In this document: positions 25,623-34,524 of the stretch, in pieces | Numbering within the stretch: position 1 is the first letter of the stretch | How the letters are laid out: each line of letters starts with the position of its first letter | NCBI GenBank assembly: GCA_913056165.1 | Contig: CAJXMD010000011.1 | Coordinates: 1 to 45,470, forward strand | Direction: 5' to 3' | Source: an uncultured Halieaceae bacterium | GTDB lineage: Bacteria; Pseudomonadota; Gammaproteobacteria; Pseudomonadales; Halieaceae | DNA length: 45,470 nt | The notes under the pieces: generated by a model | Told to the model about the DNA's origin: nothing | The model's database searches: none | Seen by the model: the letters and a program-made list of their open reading frames with translations, nothing else | Program-made: the position numbers and the translations under genes

Positions 25623-25857
25623 AGCCACCCGTATCGGCGATTACTTCGCTCGGGACGGTACCACAGCTACCGGGATAAAAGATGGTCCGTACGACTGATC
25701 GCATCATCCTGACCCTGTTCCGACTGCGTGGCGGCCTCGCGACAAAAAGCTCGTCATGGCGAAAATCACTCGAAACATCTGATGCAGAAGGCTCTGCGGT
25801 GAAATTGGGCAATTTGCCACAACTCACCACCAACAAGCTGACGGCCATGGTTTCATA

Positions 25858-25874
25858 GGTGTCTTATCGACACC
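25858..25874. promoter_or_regulatory. Perfect inverted repeat in the leader of the AraC-type gene
   Basis: GGTGTC-TTATC-GACACC, with the right arm ending four bases before the ATG at 25879. It occupies the place where a ribosome site should be, and no clear Shine-Dalgarno exists. It may act as an autoregulatory operator or as a hairpin that limits translation. This is inference from symmetry and position. Confidence 0.45.
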
Positions 25875-25878
25875 ATTA

Positions 25879-26907
25879 ATGACTATCCGTACTCCGATGG
25901 AAGAACACGACATCACCCTCATCCGCCACCTGCCCATTCAGGTCTCAGAGGTATTTGAGCAGGAGGGGGGGTCAATGGCTGCCGCTCTCAAGGCAGGGGG
26001 TACGACGGTCGAGTCCTTGCGACAAATTCATTATCGAATGCCCCACGATCAGTTCAGAGCCATGCTTACCTTTTGCACCGAGGAACTGGCAAAACCGGAA
26101 TTTGGGCTTCTGGTGGGGACTGCTCTCAAGCCCCTGAGCTTTTCGTCACTCGGCATTTCATGCTTGGCTAGCGATACCGCGGTTCTTGCTTTACAACGAC
26201 TTTCCCGATTCGCCACCTTGCTAGCGACAGGAGCAAAGGGGGCTTTGGATTTAGAGGGAGATTGCTACGTTATCCGTTTGCGCGGTGCCCGCACCCAATA
26301 CACCAGCGCTGAAGAGGTGGACCTGGTGGCATCGTCTCTAGTGCGACTGGTGGGTCTGACAATCAATGAGGATATTAAGCCCGTGAAAGTGGCTCTCAAG
26401 CGGGGGAAACCGGCGGATCCATCTGCTTGGTATCACATCTTTGGCAACCGAATTGTGTGGGACGCCCCCGAGACAAGCATCTACTTGCAAAAAGAGCCAT
26501 TGCAAGCGGCGCGATTGTCAGCAAATGAAGCGCTAGCTCGAGCGAATGACGATTACACCCAGAAAGTTATCGACGATCTGTACCAGTCGGACTTTATACG
26601 TAGGGTGAATGAGAAGATTGCGCTCCATCTACCCGATGGGCCGCCAAATCAATCTCAAATTGCCAGCGAACTCGCGATGTCTGCACGGACCCTGCAACGG
26701 CGACTCAAGGACGAAGATACTCACTTCAGCCAGCTCGTGGTTGAACTGCGCAAGAATCTAGCGGTAAACGCCCTAAGAAATGGCAGCCGGTCAATTGCCG
26801 AGGTGGCATTTCAGCTCGGGTACGCCGAGCACAGCACTTTCTCCAGAGCATTCAAGGGCTGGATGGGTATGTCGCCTCAGGAGTTCGTTGAGCGCTGCGG
26901 AAGCTAG
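25879..26907 (+). CDS. AraC-family transcriptional regulator (OruR/ArgR-like, Arabinose_bd type)
   Basis: 342 aa. The N-terminal 200 residues match the ligand-binding domain found in OruR, AraC-type regulators of lipid and polyamine genes: GLLVGTALKPLSFSSLGI and RLSRFATLLATGAKGAL. The C-terminal 100 residues contain two helix-turn-helix motifs: NQSQIASELAMSARTLQRRL, then SIAEVAFQLGYAEHSTFSRAF with the FKGWMGMSPQEF ending. It lies divergent to the DUF1295/MFS/GST genes and likely activates them in response to a small ligand. A palindrome at 25858-25874 lies in its leader. A second in-frame ATG at 25897 is possible; neither start has a clear ribosome site. Confidence 0.92.
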   Translation: MTIRTPMEEHDITLIRHLPIQVSEVFEQEGGSMAAALKAGGTTVESLRQIHYRMPHDQFRAMLTFCTEELAKPEFGLLVGTALKPLSFSSLGISCLASDTAVLALQRLSRFATLLATGAKGALDLEGDCYVIRLRGARTQYTSAEEVDLVASSLVRLVGLTINEDIKPVKVALKRGKPADPSAWYHIFGNRIVWDAPETSIYLQKEPLQAARLSANEALARANDDYTQKVIDDLYQSDFIRRVNEKIALHLPDGPPNQSQIASELAMSARTLQRRLKDEDTHFSQLVVELRKNLAVNALRNGSRSIAEVAFQLGYAEHSTFSRAFKGWMGMSPQEFVERCGS

Positions 26908-26988
26908 AGCCCCACAACCATCCATACCAAGTAACAGACTACCACCCCAACGAAGCGGCGGGGCTTGAAACATAATATCCCCACGGTT

Positions 26989-27561
26989 TTATGGTGCAGG
27001 GGGAAACTCGGCCAGCAGCTCGCGGGTGACTTCGACGGTGACTTTGTAACGCTCATTCATGGAAGGGTGGTCTTTGAGACGGCCCTCCGCAATTCCGCGC
27101 CAAACAATCTTTTGCGACGATGCGTCAATAATATCGAGAATAGCGGTCCCCTCCTCATACTCCCGAACCGATGGCCCAGAGCTGTAGCCCACGCTGACGC
27201 TCTTGCCGTAGGTCCCCGCGCCGACGCTGCCGTGCATACCCTGGTCGTAGCCTGTCGATCTGGAAATCTGCTGGCGCTGCCTGGATATCGTGTAATTGAT
27301 CCAGAAATCCGCCGAGCGGGAATCGCTCTCCTTGAAACCATGGCGGAATAGCTCATTACCGACGACTTCCCGAATCCGTTTGTCAGAGGCGTTCATTTTC
27401 CGGTAAGTCGCCATCTCCGATTTCACCATATCGTCGTACCAGTGATAGGTTTTGAACTGTGCGAAATCAAAACCATGATCATAATCAAATTCATAGGTGG
27501 GCTTGCTGCTGCATCCCCCAAGAAGAGCGAGTGACAACAAGAGAAGAAATAAGGTTTTCAT
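26989..27561 (-). CDS. DUF4136-family lipoprotein
   Basis: 190 aa lipoprotein with lipobox LLGGC (Cys17) and Ser-Ser after Cys. The mature part opens with EFDYDHGFDFAQFKTYHWYD, characteristic of DUF4136, and ends with AILDIIDASSQKIVWRGIAE and VEVTRELLAEFPP. The family has no known function and is often outer-membrane associated. The ATG at 27561 is chosen because it gives a compact signal peptide; the ATG at 27597 would place 12 charged residues before it. The gene is divergent to the phosphopantetheinyl transferase and converges with the AraC gene. Confidence 0.88.
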   Translation of the reverse strand: MKTLFLLLLSLALLGGCSSKPTYEFDYDHGFDFAQFKTYHWYDDMVKSEMATYRKMNASDKRIREVVGNELFRHGFKESDSRSADFWINYTISRQRQQISRSTGYDQGMHGSVGAGTYGKSVSVGYSSGPSVREYEEGTAILDIIDASSQKIVWRGIAEGRLKDHPSMNERYKVTVEVTRELLAEFPPAP

Positions 27562-27636
27562 AGCTACTGTTTTTTTTGACCGGAGTTTGGATAGCATACC
27601 TTGTCACAGTTGGCGTTGACCAATGAGCACACAGCC

Positions 27637-28296
27637 ATGAAAGCAGCCGCTACTTTGTTTGATCCCGAAAAAATCGAGCAGGTAACCATCGATAGGTGGT
27701 ACGCCGACCTTGCTGCAACCGAACGGGCAAGACTGGAGGCTAGGAAAGGATCGGCGGCTAAAAAAGAGTCCATCATCGCAAGGTTTCTGTTACAGCAGCT
27801 GGCAGCGACAACGCTGGCTGGTAATTGGCGTGTTGAAACTCAGTCCGATCAATCAATCCGCCTCATCAGCGATGAGGGCGTTGCCGCCGCCAGCCTTTCG
27901 CATACAGCGGGCGCTGTGATGGTTGCTCTGTCCTCAGCCGGTGACATTGGGGTCGATATCGAACATCACCGCGCTAATGATGTTGAGAAAATTGTAAACC
28001 GCTATTTTTCGGACGAGGACCGAGAGGATTTTTACGCCACAGCACCCCAAGACCGTATGGCAAACTTTTTGCGTGTATGGTGTGCACGGGAGGCACTCAT
28101 CAAATTTCAGCGGACCGGCACCATGGGCATGTTGCTGGGCTCGCCTTTACGCTTGCCGAGCCGAGCGACACACCAGAGCCCCGCGCTCCCGCGTGCCGGG
28201 TTTCAGGCCGCCATGATCTGCCATGAGCCGGCCATCATCCAGCAATGGGAGGCTCGGGTAACCGAGGATAAGCTCATCGAATTTATAAAAATTTAA
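27637..28296 (+). CDS. 4'-phosphopantetheinyl transferase (Sfp/AcpT type)
   Basis: 219 aa. It transfers phosphopantetheine from CoA to a conserved Ser of carrier proteins. The Mg-binding motif IGVDIEHHR holds Asp107 and Glu109, and the second motif is FLRVWCAREALIKF (in place of the usual W..KEA..K). SLSHTAGAVMVALSS is the family's 'SHs....vA' block. The ATG at 27637 is preferred; a TTG at 27601 would extend it by 12 residues. No polyketide, nonribosomal peptide or PUFA synthase gene lies nearby. Its stop abuts the stop of the convergent gene at 28297. Confidence 0.9.
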   Translation: MKAAATLFDPEKIEQVTIDRWYADLAATERARLEARKGSAAKKESIIARFLLQQLAATTLAGNWRVETQSDQSIRLISDEGVAAASLSHTAGAVMVALSSAGDIGVDIEHHRANDVEKIVNRYFSDEDREDFYATAPQDRMANFLRVWCAREALIKFQRTGTMGMLLGSPLRLPSRATHQSPALPRAGFQAAMICHEPAIIQQWEARVTEDKLIEFIKI

Positions 28297-28677
28297 CTAG
28301 CCGGTCAGCGCAAACTGAGGCCTGTCAGCGTACTGTCGGGTAACTACATCCACAATGCTAATTGGCTTCGTCAAGAATAACGATAAAGCACCAAGCTGAT
28401 CCGCTGGAATCACGTAATCCCGATGATCCTCGTAGGCGACCGAACCGACTTTGAGCTGGGTGACCAACTCTTGAGGAAGCGTAATACGCGCCACCGCAGC
28501 CAGCCCAAAACGTGGCGCCCAGACCGATTCCGCTACCGCTTGAGCACGATGGCGTGATGGTTTGATCAGCGCGAAAGTATCCCCTTTTGCTGATAGTTGA
28601 AGCTGCCATCCTTGTTTATCTTTTAACGACCTGACAGCCCAGGGCGTCATCGCCTGCCACAAGGTTAATTCCTGCAT
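28297..28677 (-). CDS. Hypothetical protein, convergent with the phosphopantetheinyl transferase
   Basis: 126 aa with no domain I recognise. It has an N-terminal helical part (LTLWQAMTPWAVRSL), then mixed alpha/beta with ALIKPSRHRAQAVAESVWAP and VIPADQLGALSLFLTKPIS. No signal peptide or membrane helix is present, so it is likely cytosolic. GAAGGA lies six bases upstream of the ATG at 28677; the adjacent ATG at 28680 is equally possible. The frame is free of stops over a long stretch and has a good ribosome site, which favours a real gene. Function unknown. Confidence 0.6.
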   Translation of the reverse strand: MQELTLWQAMTPWAVRSLKDKQGWQLQLSAKGDTFALIKPSRHRAQAVAESVWAPRFGLAAVARITLPQELVTQLKVGSVAYEDHRDYVIPADQLGALSLFLTKPISIVDVVTRQYADRPQFALTG

Positions 28678-28888
28678 CATCAATCCTTCCACTTTAGTCT
28701 AGATAAGCACCAATTAGACACACGGACTGTGTTGCTGAGATGGAGAAAAGCGGGCAATTACGCTGGAATTCTGTCAAAAAATGGCAGCTTGACGCCCAGT
28801 GCCAAACCATTGGCGTCCAATGCAAATGTTTTATAAAGACTGAGTCGAGATACTGTTTCAACCCTTTAACCCGTGGAAATAACGGCGA

Positions 28889-29287
28889 ATGTCCCAAGAG
28901 CAACCCCCATGGCAACAAGCGATTACGATCTGTCACGCTCGCAAGCATTGGCCTATTGACGTTGTTAATCATCTCGAGCTGATCAGCCGTCACTGGACAG
29001 CAGAGAGTAGCGTTGCACTGGCTCGCGACATCGGATGGCCAGACACGCCCACCCCTTGGGAGCTCGAACCTATGCGCCGCTGCTGCTTGGCTCACTCTCC
29101 CCTGTGGTACGACCATTTTTTCTCTCTCGCACAGGGCACACTAGAGGCGGTTGGGCGCTTAACCCCGCACTATCAAGTGGAGCAGAAGATCGACTACCTA
29201 AGCACGCTCATCGTCGGGCTTCCATCATCCCCTACAAGATACTCCGGTCGCCAAATCGGATTATCCACGGGCCCGATACTCCACTGA
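28889..29287 (+). CDS. Hypothetical small protein before the ModF-like gene
   Basis: 132 aa, no family recognised. It is rich in Trp, His and Leu, with helical segments such as HWPIDVVNHLELISRHW and DHFFSLAQGTLEAVGRL. No signal peptide or membrane helix is visible. The ribosome site is weak (GGAA, 12 bases upstream). An overlapping antisense frame at 28694-29116 is less gene-like. It ends about 130 bases before the ModF-like gene on the same strand. It may be a real small cytosolic protein, but support comes only from length and composition. Confidence 0.45.
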   Translation: MSQEQPPWQQAITICHARKHWPIDVVNHLELISRHWTAESSVALARDIGWPDTPTPWELEPMRRCCLAHSPLWYDHFFSLAQGTLEAVGRLTPHYQVEQKIDYLSTLIVGLPSSPTRYSGRQIGLSTGPILH

Positions 29288-29418
29288 ATTGACTACCCCA
29301 CGACCGGTCTGAGAAAGACGCATTTAATACGCCTAAAACTTAGTACACATAACATTGCCAGCTTTGATTACACTGTCGAGCTCTTCGCTCGGCGCAGGCA
29401 CTGGCGAAACCAGCATGG

Positions 29419-30831
29419 GTGAATCAAGTGCTATCAGATGTAGTCTTCAAAATCGACTCCTTTAAAAACGAGCAGCTAGATATCGAAAGCTGGCGCATCG
29501 ATAGAGGTCAGAGCTGGTGTGTTGTTGGCCAGAATGGAGCTGGCAAGCAGTTTGTTTATCAGTTGCTGACGGGTGAACTGCCATTAGCCGCTGGCGAACA
29601 TGGTATGTATTTCAACCCCGACGAAAAGATTCGGGGAATTTCTTTTGAGAACCAGCAACGCATCTACGAACAGGAGTTGCGACTCGCCGCCAATGATTTG
29701 CTCGCCGAGGAAGACACTGCCACCTGTGCAAAAGATTTTTTACCCCAAAATCAACTCGAACACCCCCTGATTGATCTGCTCAATCTGCGGCATCGACTGG
29801 ATGCACCCTACAGTTTGCTCAGCACCGGGGAGAGCCGAAAATTACTGATTGCACAAGCCATCCTTGAGGGTGCGACTTGCCTTATTCTGGACAATCCGTT
29901 CGATAGTCTTGATGTTGAGTCCTGCCAACGCCTCATCGCCGCACTCAAAACCGTCGTGGACGGTGGCCTCACCATAGTCTTTATGATCAGCAACAGGGGT
30001 GATGTCCCTGCTTGGTGCAGACAGCTCGCCACGGTCGACGCTGGCAAGGTCAAGGCTCATGGTGAGCTCGACGCATCAAAAATCCAGAGTCTGCTCGGCG
30101 AGCTATTCGCAACTGCACCACAACCAGATTGGCCCGACACCGCGATGCCTCTTGATGACTACCCACATCGGTTCCTCATTGATATTCCGGGAGCGACCGT
30201 TCGCTATGGCGACAACACCGTGCTCAGTGAGCAACCACTGCAAGTGAAACCTCTGGAGCACACGCTTATCACTGGAAGCAATGGGTCCGGGAAATCTACT
30301 TTGCTGGGCTTAGTCACAGGAGATAACCCTCAATGTTATTCAAACGCTGTAGAGATACTTGGTGTAAAGCGAGGATCAGGGGAATCCATCTGGGAGCTGA
30401 AGCAGGACATGGGGATCGTCAGTAATGATCTTCACCGTCGCTATCGAATTCGGTGTAATGCCCTCACCGTCGTCTGCTCAGGCTTCTTCAATTCCATCGG
30501 AGTCTACGATGCCGTATCAGAGCACCAAACCCGCATTGCGAGGCAGTGGCTCATCGCCGCCGGCCTCAAGGGTTATGACAAAGCGCCTTTCCAGCACCTA
30601 AGCTATGGCGAACAGCGATTGGTCCTGATCGCCCGTGCGCTTGTGAAGTCGCCCCTGCTGCTCATTTTGGATGAACCAACCCAGGGCCTCGATGAGACCA
30701 ATCGTTCCCGGGTGCTTAATTTAATGGACACCCTGGATAAACGCCGGCATACGACCCTGTTATTTGTTAGTCATCGCTTGGATGAACGTTTACCACTCTT
30801 CAGACAGCATATTGATCTCGACGATCGCTAA
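29419..30831 (+). CDS. modF: ModF-like double ABC ATPase with a degenerate first nucleotide-binding domain
   Basis: 470 aa, two fused ABC ATPase domains without membrane part, as in E. coli ModF (490 aa). The second half matches ModF closely: LVTGDNPQCYSNAVEILG, KRGSGESIWELKQDMGIVS and SGFFNSIGVYDAVSEHQ. Domain 2 is intact: Walker A GSNGSGKST (286-294), signature LSYGEQ, Walker B LLILDEP (Asp418-Glu419). Domain 1 has GQNGAGKQ, with Gln44 in place of Ser/Thr, and LILDNP, with Asn159 in place of the catalytic Glu, so its ATPase is probably dead. No modABC genes are near. The start is a GTG with a weak ribosome site. A regulatory, repair-like or translation-associated role is possible. Confidence 0.85.
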   Translation: MNQVLSDVVFKIDSFKNEQLDIESWRIDRGQSWCVVGQNGAGKQFVYQLLTGELPLAAGEHGMYFNPDEKIRGISFENQQRIYEQELRLAANDLLAEEDTATCAKDFLPQNQLEHPLIDLLNLRHRLDAPYSLLSTGESRKLLIAQAILEGATCLILDNPFDSLDVESCQRLIAALKTVVDGGLTIVFMISNRGDVPAWCRQLATVDAGKVKAHGELDASKIQSLLGELFATAPQPDWPDTAMPLDDYPHRFLIDIPGATVRYGDNTVLSEQPLQVKPLEHTLITGSNGSGKSTLLGLVTGDNPQCYSNAVEILGVKRGSGESIWELKQDMGIVSNDLHRRYRIRCNALTVVCSGFFNSIGVYDAVSEHQTRIARQWLIAAGLKGYDKAPFQHLSYGEQRLVLIARALVKSPLLLILDEPTQGLDETNRSRVLNLMDTLDKRRHTTLLFVSHRLDERLPLFRQHIDLDDR

Positions 30832-30992
30832 TATAAGGCTTTTGGACGCTGACCCGACCGACCTCAATCACTCGCTAGCACAAGCTTGCGGCGACAACGG
30901 TGGGGTCGATAGGCCGAAAAAAACCAGCCACCTCGACAGTGTCCGCATAACGCTCTACTCTCCAGTTCCAGCGAAAATCTGTCGGAAAAATC

Positions 30993-33900
30993 TTGCGTCT
31001 TCTAATACGTGCCATAGTTCTGCTAATTCTGGTATTGGCCATTGGGTTAGCCTCTATCTGGTTTGCCCGCAACAGCGCTGGCCTACGAGACCTTGCCACT
31101 CAGCTGGCGTCTTCAGCGCTCGGGCGCGCTGTTGCTATTGGCAGCCATCAGATCGATATTCGCGACGGTCAGCTAAAACTCACCATCGAGAATGCCGTCG
31201 TAGAACAACCGGCGAATTTTTCAGGACCTGCGTTCTTTGCCGCGGATCAACTGGAAGTGGAAGTTGCTCTTGCTGATGTATTCAAAAAGCCGGTCTTTCT
31301 GGAATCTGTCAGGGCAAGCAACCCCATTGTTCGCCTCAATAAAAATGCCGCCGGCGAGGTCAACTGGCCCTTTACGTTGAATCAATCGGATGTCCCAGCT
31401 TCTCAGTCAGTGGAACGACCTTCACTACCTCTTTTTTTCCGCAGCGCAACGATAGACGGGTTACAGGTCTCTTTTATCCAGCCTGATCGACCTCTGGTTG
31501 TATGGAAAGGAAACTTGAATCAAAGCATTGAGGGAGACCATGCTGTCCTCGACATTGACAGCATGTTGAATGATACCCGGCTGGTGGGTTCATTTTCCCT
31601 CGCGCCAGTCTCTGAAATACTCGCCATACGGAAAATAGCAGTTGAAGGTCGGATGAACTATGGTGAGGTGACTTTTTCCAGTCAAGCCAACTTTGTTGAT
31701 GTGCTAACGCCCTCGAGGCCTACTCTAAATATAGACGTTAAAGGTCCCAGCATTGAATACCTCACCGACCTGCTGGGGATGGACCGCTTTACCACCGGGC
31801 CTTTGGATGTCGAGGTAGATCTGGCGCGCTTCGCAGAGGAAACCTCAATCAACATTAATGGCGAAGTGGGTGAGTTTGCTTTGGTGGCATCGGGCACTGT
31901 TGACCACATTCTAAACCCTGAAACAGGGCATCTCGCGGTATCCGTATCGGGCCCCGATGCGTCGCGGGTAGCGGCCATGTTCACCGCAGTGACTATACCT
32001 GAGGTTCCTTTTTCAATGGTGGCCCAAGTCGATCGAGATGGACCTTCAATCTCGATCGAGGACGCACGTGTAAGTGTGGGAAGGCTTCAGTTTGACGCCT
32101 CCGCCACTATTCCGGATATCAGCACCCCGGCGCGTGCCAACATAAAGATGCAGGCATCTGTACCTGACATATCAATCTACAATCAATTGATTGGAGCCCC
32201 AGTAGATTTGTCTGGTCCCGTGACCACCTTGATCTCTGTGAACGCCCTTCCCGATGGCTCCAAAATCGATGCGACGTTGGAAAGCGACTATGGCGATTAC
32301 GAAGTAACGGGGATAGTAAGCAGCGCCAACTCATTGCGAGGCAGTCAGTTCAATATCGCTGGCAACAATGAGGATATTGACTCGGTTGCCGCGCTTTTTG
32401 ACATCCCAGTTACGCCCGAAGGGGCGTGGGATATTGAGCTGCCGCTCACTATAGAGGATGAAGGGGTCTCCTTTACCAATGCAAGGTTACGCATTGCAGC
32501 GGATTCTCTGGAGACGTCAGGCGTCATTCCTTTTGATACCGAGGTTTCGGTGATCTCTGTCAGCGCCAGCGCGGAACTGAAATCACTAAGGCCCTACCTA
32601 AGTCACTGGCTCGCGTCGACTCCGGCTGAACAATTAATGGATAACCCGATGACGGGTAACATTAATCTCACGGCGAAGGCCGGCGTAATTGACCTACAGG
32701 TAGACTCTCTCGACCTTGGAAGCCTGGCTGCGACCGGGAGGGTATCGATTGATGCCGAAAATTTATCGACTGCGCTAGTGCTGGACGCCAACTCCTCCAG
32801 CCTATCGGGATTTCATGGGGCAGATTGGCTTCATTCTCAATTTCCAAAAATCTTTAACGATCAGCTTGCAGCCGCACCCTTCTCTGTTAACGGTGAGCTT
32901 GATATTCGCCCTCCTCAATTCGCGCTCAACAATGTCAACCTCAGATTGGGTAGTACGCGGGGATCAGGAAGCTTCGTGGGAGATGCTGACGCCAGTTCGT
33001 TTGATCTGTCAGCAGAACTCAAGAGCACCAATATGCTCGAGTGGCTGCAGAAAGCGCCAACAGGTGCCGCGATTGGTGGCGAGGTGGTGATTGACGGATC
33101 CTTTCGGCCCGAACAGTGGACAATGAACAAGCTAGAAGTTCGTCTGGAGGATAATTCTACGCTTTTCGTCGAGGGCACCTATCACCACGGCGAGAGCTTC
33201 GACAATACCGATTTAACGTTAACGTCAGCCATCGCGGATGTCAGTCACTTCAGCGATTTACTCGGTGTGACGTTGCCTCCAGAAAACCTGTCATTGGATC
33301 TCCTTTTTGAGGGCGACCAAGAACAGCTGAACGCGAAAAACTTCAGTATCAGTAGCGGTGAAAGTGAAATAACCGGCTCATTGAATATTGCAAACCCGTC
33401 TCGTCCTGTCATTACCATGAGCTTGAGTGCGCCCAGTCTCGATCTACGACCCTATACGAAACCACCGGTGGGCACCGCGGGAAGCGACGATGATTCAGCC
33501 ACACCACAGACCGCCCAAGCCACATCAAGAAAACGCACATTGATCCCGGAGACTCCGATTGACTTAGGGGTGCTGAATACATTTGACGCTGATATCACAC
33601 TGGACATTGGACTTATTCAGGGCCACACCCGTGATCTCGACTCCCTCGATCTACATGCTACGGTGAGCCAAGGCAATTTGATTATCGAAGACCTGCAGAT
33701 TTTCGACGAGACCTCCGGGAGAGCACAGGTGAAAGGTTTTGCCTCCACTATGAATGGGCAGAATCACTTTGGTCTGCGTCTCTCGAGCGAAGAAATCAAT
33801 ATTGGTGTCCCCATCCTCACCCCAGAGGATATCGATGCTTTGCCTCGCTACGATATGCGTTTGGCCGTCTACGGATCGGGTGACAATACACGGGATCTGG

Positions 33901-34484
33901 CTGCGTCAGTGTCCGGAGGAATCGAAATTATCGGCGGCCAAGGGCGCATTGTCTCTCAGGGACAAGGGTTGCTCACCAATGCCTTTCTTGATGAGTTGCT
34001 GACGCTGGTAAACCCCTTACGAGAATCTGACCCCTACAATCAGGTCGAGTGCTTGGCGGCAATCGCAAGTATCAAAGACGGCAAGCTCAAAGGCGATCCT
34101 CTGGTGACCTTTGTAACCAATAAACTTGCCGTAATCAGCAAGGCTGAACTGGACTTTGCCAGCGAAAAAGTTTTTGCGACCTTCAACACCGTACCCCAGC
34201 GAGGATTTGGGATTAGCGCGTCGTCGGCCTTCAACCCCTTCGTGGGTGTAGGGGGTACTCTGGCTGAACCGCAAGTCACCCTTGATCCTGAAGGAACAAT
34301 TATTCAAGGCAGTCTTGCCGTGGCCACCGGAGGCATTTCATTAATTGGCAAAAGTGTCTTGGATCGCTTCACCGTGTCGAAAAAGTCCTGCGACAAAGAG
34401 CTCAAGAAATTTGCTCCTAAACGGCAGCAGGCAATTGATAACTACGCCAGCTTCAGGGCGAAAGCACTCACTTCAGCGAAATAA
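30993..34484 (+). CDS. AsmA-family inner-membrane protein
   Basis: 1163 aa: a single N-terminal transmembrane helix (about residues 3-24), then a long periplasmic beta-rich region. The N-terminus (VAIGSHQIDIRDGQLKLTIE with F.GPAFFAADQLEVEV) and the C-terminal block (SVSGGIEIIGGQGRIVSQGQ, then LLTNAFLDELLTLVNP, and GGTLAEPQVTLDPEG) match the AsmA/AsmA_2 family. These proteins form long grooves thought to carry phospholipids or other lipids between membranes. TTG is used as start, with GGAAAAA before it. A Pro/Ser/Thr-rich linker lies near residue 830. The downstream phospholipid-synthesis run (36-41 kb) makes a lipid-transport role attractive, although an antiporter gene lies between. Confidence 0.88.
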   Translation: MRLLIRAIVLLILVLAIGLASIWFARNSAGLRDLATQLASSALGRAVAIGSHQIDIRDGQLKLTIENAVVEQPANFSGPAFFAADQLEVEVALADVFKKPVFLESVRASNPIVRLNKNAAGEVNWPFTLNQSDVPASQSVERPSLPLFFRSATIDGLQVSFIQPDRPLVVWKGNLNQSIEGDHAVLDIDSMLNDTRLVGSFSLAPVSEILAIRKIAVEGRMNYGEVTFSSQANFVDVLTPSRPTLNIDVKGPSIEYLTDLLGMDRFTTGPLDVEVDLARFAEETSININGEVGEFALVASGTVDHILNPETGHLAVSVSGPDASRVAAMFTAVTIPEVPFSMVAQVDRDGPSISIEDARVSVGRLQFDASATIPDISTPARANIKMQASVPDISIYNQLIGAPVDLSGPVTTLISVNALPDGSKIDATLESDYGDYEVTGIVSSANSLRGSQFNIAGNNEDIDSVAALFDIPVTPEGAWDIELPLTIEDEGVSFTNARLRIAADSLETSGVIPFDTEVSVISVSASAELKSLRPYLSHWLASTPAEQLMDNPMTGNINLTAKAGVIDLQVDSLDLGSLAATGRVSIDAENLSTALVLDANSSSLSGFHGADWLHSQFPKIFNDQLAAAPFSVNGELDIRPPQFALNNVNLRLGSTRGSGSFVGDADASSFDLSAELKSTNMLEWLQKAPTGAAIGGEVVIDGSFRPEQWTMNKLEVRLEDNSTLFVEGTYHHGESFDNTDLTLTSAIADVSHFSDLLGVTLPPENLSLDLLFEGDQEQLNAKNFSISSGESEITGSLNIANPSRPVITMSLSAPSLDLRPYTKPPVGTAGSDDDSATPQTAQATSRKRTLIPETPIDLGVLNTFDADITLDIGLIQGHTRDLDSLDLHATVSQGNLIIEDLQIFDETSGRAQVKGFASTMNGQNHFGLRLSSEEINIGVPILTPEDIDALPRYDMRLAVYGSGDNTRDLAASVSGGIEIIGGQGRIVSQGQGLLTNAFLDELLTLVNPLRESDPYNQVECLAAIASIKDGKLKGDPLVTFVTNKLAVISKAELDFASEKVFATFNTVPQRGFGISASSAFNPFVGVGGTLAEPQVTLDPEGTIIQGSLAVATGGISLIGKSVLDRFTVSKKSCDKELKKFAPKRQQAIDNYASFRAKALTSAK

Positions 34485-34524
34485 ACAAAACCGTTGCGCC
34501 CACTTGCGCAGCACTTTGCATACC

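Noticed and set aside
25441-25848. 135-codon minus-strand frame with a lipoprotein-like start
   Set aside because: Most of it overlaps the DUF1295 gene in another frame; the signal-like start is probably chance in a promoter region.
26908-26970. AGCCCC / GGGGCT arms between AraC and DUF4136 genes
   Set aside because: Loop of more than 40 bases and no T-run, so not a credible terminator.
28694-29116. 140-codon minus-strand frame
   Set aside because: Overlaps the plus-strand 132-aa candidate; no ribosome site and no recognisable features, so probably a shadow.
34493-34513. TGCGC / GCGCA hairpin between AsmA and NhaC genes
   Set aside because: Five-base stem without a T-run; too weak to call a terminator.
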